Shown here in pieces: positions 49,101-61,100 of a stretch of 64,000 nt of DNA. The stretch is from NCBI RefSeq assembly GCF_004210375.1, contig NC_134830.1:47621094-47685093 (forward strand), given 5' to 3'. This stretch comes from Tachypleus tridentatus (lineage: Eukaryota; Arthropoda; Merostomata; Xiphosura; Limulidae). Every line of letters starts with the position of its first letter. The stretch's first letter is position 1. The translations under genes were made by a program, and so were the position numbers. The notes under the pieces were generated by a model. That model had not been told where the DNA came from. It ran no database searches and saw only the letters and a list, made by a program, of their open reading frames with translations.

Positions 49101-52100
49101 AATTTAGCGATTTTCTTTCTTCCTAACTCCCTCATTATTAACATTTTAGACTTCACTTATTACTAGCGTTTTTATCAAATAATCGTTTACAACTTTAGCA
49201 GTAGCAGTTAAAGCTTTTTCACTTACAAATGTCTTTGTCAGAAGAATAAAACAAAGTAACAGAGTTAATGTTTTGAAAGGAAGTGACGTAATACACCGTT
49301 TTCACCGAAAACCGAGACCTTTTGATTTATTGAGTCTTTCTGGTTACTTGATTTATATACTTTTCAATTAGTACTCTACTTGCATAAACTATTTAGACCG
49401 CTACATTTATATGTGATAATTAATAATATTTGTTCTAACAGAAAGATAAAACATGTTAGTTCACGTGTCAACATGTAGCGAAAATATATATGACAGGGAC
49501 TCTGCTTCTGATATATATATGTGATATGCATTCATTTAGCTAGCAGAGTAGACTAGGCCTAATTTCATTTGTTACGAATATCCGTTAACGAAAGTGTAAT
49601 AAAAGTGTTCTATATTATCTTTTTACAAAAATGTTTTAGACTTATGTTTATCATTCAGAATCCCAACATTAGTGTTTGGTGGTAGGAGAAACCCCTGACA
49701 GTCTCTGTTATGGCCAAGCGTGTTAAGGCGTGCGACTCGTAATCTGAGGGTCGCGGGTTCGCATCCCCATCGCGCCAAACATGCTCGCCCTTTCAGCCGT
49801 GGGGCGTTATAATGTTACAATCAATCCCACTATTCGTTGGTACAAGAGTAGCCCAAGAGTTGGTGGTGGGTGGTGATGACTAGCTGCCTTCCCTCTAGTC
49901 TTACACTACTAAATTAGGGACGGCTAGCACAGATAGCCCTCGAGTAGCTTTGTGCGAAATTAAAACAAACAAACAAACAGTCTCTGTCTTCACTAGTTTA
50001 CATGTAGCAACTACAGTGTAATAATATTATTATATCTTGTAAACTATTATACTTTATTAAAGTTTCTAGATTTCATGTTATTTTGGTAAAATAAGTACAA
50101 ACTCATCCTATATAACATAAAGAAAATAAAAGTTCAGTTCGTCGGAGGACTCATTAGATGTTATATATTCTCATACTAGTAAACGAAAATATATATAATT
50201 TAAATACATTATACAACTGTAGCGATAGTTTTCCTTTTTCAATGAATTAGGTAACTGCAATAATTCTAGAAGGTGGTTTTCCTTCTTCAGGGGTGGATTT
50301 ACCTTAAAAGAAAAACAAGTTATCTTCAAAGGGATCCGGCTTATCTGATCTGTTTATTTGTTATCATTTTTTTTTCAGACTATTATGAATCTGTTTTACA
50401 CCAGATCTTACATGTTTTCAATGTTCGTTAAAGCAATTAAAGACGATTAAACTTGTGAGTTCCTGTTGTTTCTTTATCTATGTTATTCGGTGAAACAATA
50501 ACTTCTAATGTTACACCTACAGAACTGTCAAATCTATATTATAATAATCCTAATATTAAGATGTTCACATCAGTGAGCGGATTCGCTGTTCTTATTTCAG
50601 GGCCCGACATGGCCAAGCGCGTTAAGGCGTTCGACTCGTAATCCGTCTGGCACGGGTTCAAATTCCTCTCTCACCAAACATGCTCGCCCTTTCAGCCGAG
50701 GGGGCGTTATAATGTGACGGTCAATCCCACTATTTGTTGGTAAAAGAGTAGCCCAAGAGTTAGCGGTGGGTGGTGATGACTAGCTGCCTTCCCTCTAGTC
50801 TTACACTGCTAAATTAGGGACGGCTAGCACAGATAGCCCTCGAGTAGCTTTATGCGAAATTCAAAAACAAACAAACTTATTTCAGATGTTAAACAACTTA
50901 GTTTTAATTGGTTTTTAGTTGTTTGTTGCTAAACAAAAAGCTACACAGTATTTTTCTGTGCTGTACACACCACGATTTTCAAACCCCCTTTTCAAATATC
51001 ATAAGCTTTCAGATTTACGGCTGAGCCATTGAGAATGGAAATAGTTTTAGTTGGAATCACCATTATAGTTGTTTCAGCTTACTTCAAAGTGCAGCCATCG
51101 CTCTTTTATTAATAAGAACTAATTAATTTCAATCAAGTTTTGGTTTCAAGTGGTAAGATCTTGTCTAAGTGTGCAATAATGGTTGAGTTATAAATGTTTT
51201 TATTAGGTACATGGCCATCATGCATCCTCTCAGACCTCGGATGTCTCGAAAGATCACACTCATAATTACTGTATGTATCTGGGTGGCTGGAAGTTTTCTT
51301 TCTCTTCCCAACCTCGTGTACTCCACCACAATCACAGAAACGTTCAGAAACGGTGATCACCGGATCATCTGTTTCATGGTCTGGCCCGACGGATACTCCA
51401 ACGATAGTTACACCGAGTACATGTAAGTTGTTCATCGATTCGAATACTAGAAACTCTTGTTACATTTAAGTAGTTTATAGTTTCTAATACTAGACACTTT
51501 GATGACGTGAAAAGGGTTGATCGTTTCCGATATTAGCTACTAAAGACGTGTAACTTTTGTATCGCTTAGGAAACCAAGTTTTCGATTCACATGTAAGTTG
51601 AACATCGTTTCGGATACTAGACGCTCTGATGACATGTAAATTCTCCATCATTGCGAATGCCAGATATTCAGATTACGAGTACTTAGTTTATCTTTTTGGA
51701 TATTAGACACTAACAGTGTATAAATAACCAGTTGTTTAAAAAGCTATACAACAAGTGCATATAAGTTGTCCATCATTTCAGATGATAGATATTCAGATTA
51801 TATGTACGTAGTTTATCATTTTGAATACCACTAAGTAACAAAGTTTTTACTTTTTCTTGTTCCTGGACAGAAAGTGTTATTTCCCAACTGCTTATGTTTA
51901 AAGTAAATGGAAAAGACCTATTTTTCTCCTAAAACTTTGCTTTTGTGACCTGATGGCATATAACGAAAACATAATGGAAGACTATATTTGGGGATGATAC
52001 ATGAAAGTGATTTACATTAGAGTCGCAAATCTCGAAAAACTACTCAATTCTAAACATTTTTGTAGAACTTTAATATAAATACATGTAAATCATGATTTAC

Positions 52101-55100
52101 ATTAATTAAAATGTACAAGTTTGCCTGTTTTTACGTGGAAAATAGGTTAATTTCTAAATTTCATTATCCAGGTCACAAAAGCAAAGTTTAAAGGGAATAA
52201 TGGCCATTTTCTTTACTTTTACAACATAAACAATTAAGAAATAACACATACTATCCAGGAACAAATTTGTGTTACATAGTGTAATAGAAAATCTCATTAC
52301 ATGTAAGTATTCTATTGGTTTTGAATGAAAAATATTCAATATATTCTGTGACCATTCTTGTATATCGATTTAATAACATAAGTAAAAACATTCCACAATA
52401 ATGTATTGTATAAGTTAAAAGTAATATATACGGTTAGAAACTTTATACAATTAAAATCTCAACACGTTTCGGCGGAAAAAAATTCACCATCTTCAGGAAG
52501 ACAGACAAAACACAGGAGTTTCATTTTTATACCAGCAAAAGCACGTGTGTAATTTATATATCATACAATATCATCTAAAATATAAATTTTCAAAAACTCA
52601 CTTTTGTGGAACCTAGATTTGTATTTTATGTTTTCAAGACATTCTCTTATATTTCCTTCATTTTTAACTTCACTTTTTTCATTATTTGAACCTTACCTTA
52701 TTCGATGTTATTCAAAAAATTTGCCACGTTTTCTGCTAAAGCCAAATCACTGGATCTTCATTTTTCTGTGTTCATTAGTTCGATACCACAAATTTCTACT
52801 TGTATATTTGGCATTACCCAAGCTACAGTAATCGAAATTATTAAACATAAAATGATTTTGAATAAATATATATGCTCTGATGCCCCCTAGTGACACAATG
52901 GTATGTCTTTGGACATAGATCACTAGAAACCGAGTTTCGATTCCCGTGGTGAGCAAAGCGCAGATAGTGTATTGTGTAGCTTTGTGCTTAATAACAAACA
53001 CATTAGATCCTGTTGTTACATAAGTTAATTTTTGTAAGTCCATTCTATAGATGACAATATATAATATGCAAATTATAGAGGTGCATTTGCTCTTACTAAA
53101 AGGTTTAAAAATTAAATTTCTATGTTTCTTCTGGTCTCCTGAAGATGGCAGAATTTTTCCCATGAAAAATATAGAGTTTATAATTTTATATTTTACTTTT
53201 ATCTTGACCTCCAGTCGCTCAGCGGCATGTTTGGGATTTTACAACGCTAGAAACCGAGCGTCGATACTCGTGGTGGGCAGAGCACAGATAGCCCATTGTG
53301 TAGCTTTGCGTTTACCTACAAAAAACTTTTAGCTTTTACAATACCTAATATTGTGTATTTTTAAATACTAAATATTCTTACTTATTTGTGAGAAATATTA
53401 AACTTACGGAAGCAATTTATTGTTTTAGAAGCTAGACGTCAGCTACATGGTTCATCGTTTCGTTCTGCATTATGTTCCCAAAAATAAAACCGTTTCATTA
53501 TGGTTATAAATCATTGTTCATTGAAACATAATTTTATTTTGTACTTGTTTGTACGGTTGTCGTTTCAAAACCTACTCTCTATAGTAGTAGTGAAATACAA
53601 GACAATAAAGCATCAATAAAATATTGAAGAAGTGGGGAGTCAATCAGTCTAAGTGTAATATCCATGTAACTTTGTAGTTTTAATAAAGGGACGTAAAAGC
53701 TGGTCTTTTAAATCATGTTTCCAAGAGGTTCGCGTTCACAGCTTGCTACTTAGATCGTTTCACTTCCAACAAAACTCGACAGGAAGCCTATTTGAAAGGA
53801 CCATTGGAAAATTTCGTTTTTCAAAACTTAAGTAAATATTAGCTACTTTTAAAACATTGTTTTACATCATATGTCTTTAATATCCACTCTAAGTATCAAT
53901 ACTAAAATTTCTTCCAGAAAATTAATTAGAAGTGAAAATTGTTCCATTTCTTTCGCAAAGTCGTTAAAATAAAAAAATCTAAACATTGCGTCATTATAAA
54001 ACTAACATCACGATTTTAAATTTTTTCTAACTGATTCTAAAACAAATATCATAGTTTGAAAATTTTTATAAGTGATTCTGCAACTAATATCATAATTTGA
54101 AAATGTTTATACTTCATTGTCTTCAATGTCTTCATTGAAAGTCTTGGGTGTTGCTGATTTACAAATAGGATTTAGATCATTTAGTAATTTGGATAAATAA
54201 ATGTCAGAAGGGTTTTAATTATGACAAATCCAAGATAATACATGCGGGTTATCATAATTTGAATTATAGGTTTAATTTGGACAGGAATAACCTTAACAAT
54301 ATCATGAAATATAAGGATCAGGTGCAGTAATCAATCGATTTCTAAAGCCCCCCAGTGGCTCAGCGGTATGTCTGCGGACTTACAACGCTAAAAACCGGGT
54401 TTCGATACCCGTGGTGGGCAAAGCACAGATAGCCCATTGTGTAGCTTTGTGCTTAATTCAAAAAACAACAACAACAACAGTCTCTAAAGCCATCCAACCA
54501 GTGTGCTGTTGTTAGTGGAAGAGTAAATAGGATGTTAGAATGTATCTACAGAAGTATTGTATACAAGTCTTAAAATGTCATAATTTAACTGTATAGGTCA
54601 TTGGTCAGGCCACATTTGGAATATTGTGTTCTGTCTTGGGCTCCTTACCTCAGAAAGGGCATTGAATTGTTAGAAAGGGTCCAGAGAATGGTTAATAGAA
54701 TGGTGCCTGAGATAAAGGGGTGTCATACTAGGAGGCTGAAATCTCTGAAATTGTTTTCTCTTGAAAAAAGGAGAATTAGAAAGAATCTGATTGAAGTGTT
54801 TAAGATTGTAAAGGAATTTATAACATTGATCAGTCAACATTTTCCGTACTTAACAGCCAGAATCATAGAACTAGATGACACAATACAGAATTAGATAAGG
54901 TAGAAGCCGCTTCAGTTAAGACAGTTTTTATTTTCCTAACAGGGTAGTTGGTATTCAGAATGGATTGCTTTCGAATGTTCTCGAGGCAGTAAATTTAAAT
55001 GAATCTAAGAAAACGTTTGATAAGTATATGAATAATAAGGGCTGACTTTATAATTTTAAAATTTATTTTTTATAGTTTTAGTTTCTTTCAGAGGATAGGA

Positions 55101-58100
55101 CAGTCGAAATGGTCGAATAGGTCCATTGTTGTCCCAAAACATTACATCTTGTCGTTTTACAAGTTTGAAAGATTCCATAACATTGATGGATAATCTTATT
55201 TGCAGCACGCTCTTCACAAAAACGCAGACTTGTTCCTCTGATCTCAAGTGATATCACATCAGTTATAACAACTTGATTTGAAAAATAAATGACAGTCGAT
55301 TGCATAGCAATTTAAAACTTCTGCTCTTGTTTCACTAATTAATATTAACAGCTCTAGTTTAGACTTACTCTTATCATAATTGTTTATTTCGTCTCGTGTT
55401 TTTCAGCTACAACGTTAACATCCTGGTTCTAACATACATCCTCCCGATTTCTTCCATGACCTTCACCTACTTTCGAGTAGGTCGAGAATTGTGGGGAAGC
55501 AAGACTATAGGAGAGTGTACAGAGAAACAGTTGGAGACAATCAAATCAAAGCGAAAGGTCAGACTGTGCTTTATATTAATGATGGAAGAATGATTTACGC
55601 CTGGACTGTTCTACTCAATACATTATTTGGAACATTCAGAATTACTGTTCAACTGAACACATTATTAGGAACATTCAGAATTACTGTTCAACTGAACACA
55701 TTATTAGGAACATTCAGAATTACTGTTCTACTGAATACATTATTAGGAACATTCAGAATTACTGTTCTACTGAATACATTATCAGGAACATTCAGCATTA
55801 CTGTTCTACTAGACACATTGTTACGAACATTCAGCATTATTTTTCTACTAAATACATTGTTAGGAACATTCATCGATACTGTTCCACTGAATACAATGTT
55901 AAGAACATTCATCACTACTTTTCTACTCAATACATTATTAGGAACATTCATCGTTATTGTTCTACTAAATACATTGTAAGGAACATTCTTCGCTACTGTT
56001 CCACTGAATACATAGTTAGAAATATTCATCGTTACTGTTCTACTAAATTTATTTTTAGGAACATTCATCGTTACTGTTTTACTAAATTTATTTTTAGGAA
56101 CATTCATCGTTACTGTTATATTGAACATATTGTCAAAACATTCATCGTTACTGTTATATTGAACATATTGTCAAAACATTCATCGTTACTGTTATATTGA
56201 ACACATTGTCAAAAACATTCATCGTTACTGTTATATTGAACATATTGTCAAAACATTCATCGTTACTGTTCTATTAAATACACTTTTCCAAACAGTCATT
56301 TTTATAATTTTACTGAATACATTGTTAAGAACATTATTCGCTACGGTTCTACTGAATACATTGTTAAGAACATTATTCGCTATGGTTCTACTGAATACAT
56401 TGTTAGAAACATTCTTCTTTACTGTTATACTGAATACATTGTTAAAATATTCATCGTTACTGTTCTACTTAATACATTGTTAGCATTATTCATCGTTACT
56501 GTTCTACTTAATACATTGTTAGCATTATTCATCGTTACTGTTCTACTTAATACATTGTTAGCATTATTCATCGTTACTGTTCTACTTAATACATTGTTAG
56601 CATTAATCATCGTTACTGTTCCACTGAAAATACCGCTGGAACATTCATCGTTACTGTTTTACTGAAAACATTGTTAGTGACATTGTTTTACTGTTCTACT
56701 CAATACATTGTTAGCAACATTCATAGCTACTATTCTACTAAATATATTGTTAGCAACATTCATAGCTACTATTCTAGAGAATACATTGTTACAAACATTC
56801 AACGTTACTATTGACTGAACACATTCTAGGAACATTCATTGTTACTGTTCTACTGAATACATTGTAAGAAACATTTATCGTTACCTCTCTACTCAATATA
56901 TTTTTAGGAACATTAATCGTTATCGTACTACTGAATACATTGTTAAGAACGTTCGTCGTTACTATTCTACTGAATACGTTGTTAGGAACATTCACAGTTA
57001 TTCTTCTAGTGAAAACATTCTAAGGAACATTCTTTGTTACGGTTCTACTGAGTACATTGTTAGGATCATTTATCGTTACTATTCTACTGAATACTTTGTT
57101 TAGAACATTCATCATTACTGTTCTACTAAATTCATTGTTAGGAACATTAATCGTTACTCTTATACTGTATAGTTTCTTAGGAACATTCATCATCACTATT
57201 CTACTGAACAAATTGTTAGGAACATTCATCGATACTGTTGTACCGTAAACATTGTAAAAAACATTCATCGATACTGTTGTACCGTAAACATTGTAAAAAA
57301 CATTCATCGTTACAGGTCTACTGAACACATTGTTAGGATCATTTTTCGTAACTGTTAAGAACATTCAATGCTATTGTTCTACTGAATGCATTGCTAGAAT
57401 CATTTTTCGTAACTGTTCTACTGAATGCATTGTTAAGAACATTCATCGTAACTTTTCTTTTAGAATACATTGCTAGGAATATTCCTAGTTATTGTTCTAC
57501 TGAATACCTTGTTAGGATTATTTATCGTTACTCTTCTCCTGAATACACTGTTAGAAATATTCATCGTTTTTGTTCTACTGTTTACATTGTAACGTATATT
57601 CATCGTTACTGTTCTACTGAAAACATTGTTACAAACATTCATCGATGCTGTTTCACTTAACATGTTGTTAGGAACTTTCATCGTTACTGTGCAATTGAAA
57701 TCATTGTTAGGATCATTTTTCGTAACTGTTCTACTGAATACACTGTTAGCAACATTCTTCGTTACTGTTCTACTGCATACATTGTTAGGAACATTCATCG
57801 TTACTGTTCTACTGCACACATTGTTAGGAACATTAATCGTTACTGTTTTACTGAATACATTGTTTAAAACATTCACAATTATTGTTCTACTGAAAACATT
57901 GTAAATAACATTCTTCGTTACAGTTCTACTAAATTCATTGTTAGGAACATTAATCGTTACACTTATACTAAATAGTTTCTTAGGAACATTCTTCGTTACA
58001 GTTCTACTAAATTCATTGTTAGGAACATTAATCGTTACACTTTTACTGAATAGTTTCTTAAAAACATTCATCGTTACTGTTCTACTGAATACACTGTTTG

Positions 58101-61100
58101 CAACATTCTTTGTTACTGTTCTACTGCATACATTGTTAGGAACATTCATCGTTACTGTGCAATTAAAATCATTGTTAGAATCATTTTTCGTTACTGTTTT
58201 ACTGCACATTGTTAGGTACATCCATCGTTACTGTTCTACTGAATGCATTATTAGAAATATTCATCATTACTTTTCTACTGAAAACATTGCTTAAACATCC
58301 ATCGTTACTGTTCTACTGAAAACATTGTTAGGATCATTTTTTGCAACTGTTGCACTAAATACATTGTTAGGAATATTCAATGTTATTGTTCTACTGAATG
58401 CATTGTTAGAATCATTTTTCGTAACTGTTCTACTGAATACATTGTAAAGAACATTCATCGTAACTGTTCTATTCAATACATTGCTAGGAAATGCTTAGTT
58501 ACTGTTCTACTGAATACCTTGTTAGAATCATTTATCGTTACTCTTTTCCTGAACATATTATTAGGAACACTCATCGCTACTGTGCAAATGAAAACATTGT
58601 TAGAATCATTAATTCGTAACTCTGCTACTGAATACATTGTTAGCAATTTTCTTGGTTAATGTTCCACTGAATGCATTGTAAGGAACATTTGTCGTTACTT
58701 TTCTACTCAATACGTTTATATAAACATTCATCGTTACTGTTCTACTGATACATTGTTTGGAACATTCGTCATTACTGTTCTACTGAATGCATTGTTAGGG
58801 ACATTCATTGTTACTGTTCTACTGCATGTATTGTTAGGAACATTCATCGTCAATATTCTATTGAATACAGCAGTATATGGTTCGTAATTTTTTAAATCGT
58901 GGGATATACTTACTTTTGTTAGTTGATTTTGCTTTTTGTCTAGGTGTGTGCGTATAATGTTTTCTATGGCTTGTGGAGGAAGCTTATTGATGTTGATGAA
59001 GTATTGTTTTATTTTGTCTAATTCGTCGTTAATTTTATCTGGTAAGCATAGTTCTATGGCTGTGTTCATTTGGTTTCTTAAAATGTTGAGTTTTTGTTTT
59101 GTTTCATGTGCTCAGTCCCAAGGAATGTATAGTTCAGTATGGGTGATTTTTAGGTGGATTCCTGTTTTAAATTGTGTATTGGTTCTTGTAATTTTGAGGT
59201 TAAGAAATGATATTTGATTGATTTTTTTCCTGTTCACATAGAAAGTTAAGGTTGGGATGTATAGAGTTAAGGTGATCAGAAAATTAGGTGTGTGTTCTCT
59301 AAATGTGAATTCCGCAATCGTATCGTCTACATGTCTGTACCAGTATAGTGGTGGTTCTAATGTTGTGTTCATTGCTTGTGTTTCAACTTGCGTCATAACA
59401 GTAACGTCGTAACTGAATACATTGTTAGGTACACCCGTCGTTACTGCTTAATAAATGCATTATTAACAACGTTTATCGTTCCTTTTCTGCTAAAAATATT
59501 CATCGATACTGTTCTACTGAATACATTATTAGAAACATTTTTCGTAACTGTTGCACTAAATAAATTTTAGGAACATTCAATGTTATTGCTCTACTGAATG
59601 CATTGTTAGAATCATTTTTCGTAGCTGTTCTACTGAATACATTGTTAAGAACATTCATCGTAACTGTTCTATTAACTATATTGCTAGGAATATTCTTAGT
59701 TACTGTTCTGCCAAATACCTTGTTAGGAACATTATTCGTTACTGTTCTACTGCATGTATTGTTAGGAACATTCATCTTTTACTGTTCTACTGAATACGTT
59801 GTTAAGATAATTTGTCGTTACTTTTTCTTTAATACATTTTTAGAACATTCATTGTGACCGTTCTACTGTATGTATTGTTAGCAACATTCATCCTTTACTG
59901 TTCTACTGCATGTATTGTTAGGAACATTCGTCGTTAATATTCTATTGAATACATTGCTAGGAACATTCTCTGTTACTGTTCTATTGAATACATTTTTACA
60001 AACATTCACTTTACAGCTTTACTGAATACATTGTTAGGAACATTATTCGTTACTGGTGTACTGAATACCCTGTTAGGATCATTTATCGTTACTGTTCTAC
60101 TGAAAACATTGTAAGTAACATTCATCCTTACTGGTTTACTGAATGCATTGTTAGTAACATTCATTGTTATGGTTCTGCTGAATTCATCCTTAGAATCATT
60201 TTTCGTAACTGTTCTACTGAATACATTGTTAACAACACTCATTTTTACTGTTCTTTTGAAAACATTGCTAAAAACATTATTCGTTACTATTCTACTGAAT
60301 ATCTTGTTAAGATCCTTTATCGTTACTGTTTTACTGTATACATTGTTAGGGTCATTTTTCGTAACTGTGCTACTGAATAAAAGTTTTAAGAACATTCATC
60401 GTTATTGTTCTACTGAATACATTGCTATGAACATTCATTGTTGTTGATCTACTGAATACTTTGTTAGGATCATTCATCGTTACTTTTCTGATAGAAATAT
60501 TTTTAGAAACATTCATCGTTTCTGTTATAATAAATACAGTGTTAGGAACCATCATTGTTGTTGTTCTACTGAATACATTTTTTTGTAACATTCATTTTTA
60601 CAGTTCTTCTGAACACTTTGTTAGGGGCGTTCATCGTTACTGTTCTACTGAATATGTTGTTGATATCATTTATTGTTACTGTTTTACTGTATACATTTTT
60701 AGAAATATGTGTCATTACTGTCTATGTTTTATGGATCAAGAATTCTCGTGTTTTCTTGCTGTTCGACTGATAATAAAAATATTTGTAGGAATCTGGATGT
60801 TATCGAGCTGTTGTTTGTAGAAATGAAATTTTTATGTCAAATGTACACGAAACTGTTTTTTATATCGAAATTACATGTTTTATTAATTCATGTATTTTTC
60901 TCTGTTAAAATGGAACTTTTTTCGTATCACATGAATTTCTTTCATATTAATGAGTTAATTCATCTTAATTAAATATTTTTAAAACTTAGTTTTCAAATAC
61001 TTTTTTTATTGGTAAAAATTTAGTTATATCAGTAAGTTAACAAATAATGTATAATTTTCATCACACTATATGTTATACGAATATATTTTAAGAAATATTA

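Larger units (their letters stand above)
25164..51206 (+). other. Receptor intron 1 (26,043 bp, GC-AG)
   Basis: It starts GCAAGTG and ends TTTTTATTAG. It holds the 67-bp array, the 52-bp array with two PLE copies and pLTR fragments, the 40-, 42- and 50-bp arrays and three family A SINEs. No further receptor exon is needed, because the flanking exons join in frame to complete DRY. Confidence 0.9.

Noticed and set aside
52747..53163. 138-codon minus-strand ORF as a gene
   Set aside because: It overlaps a family B SINE (52882-52999) in antisense and has no independent support. An old PLE-like coding remnant in part of it cannot be excluded.
55491..58221. Long ORFs with 13-residue periodicity (for example 162 and 253 codons) on both strands in intron 3
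   Set aside because: They follow from a 39-bp repeat unit divisible by three and lie in an intron of the receptor gene.
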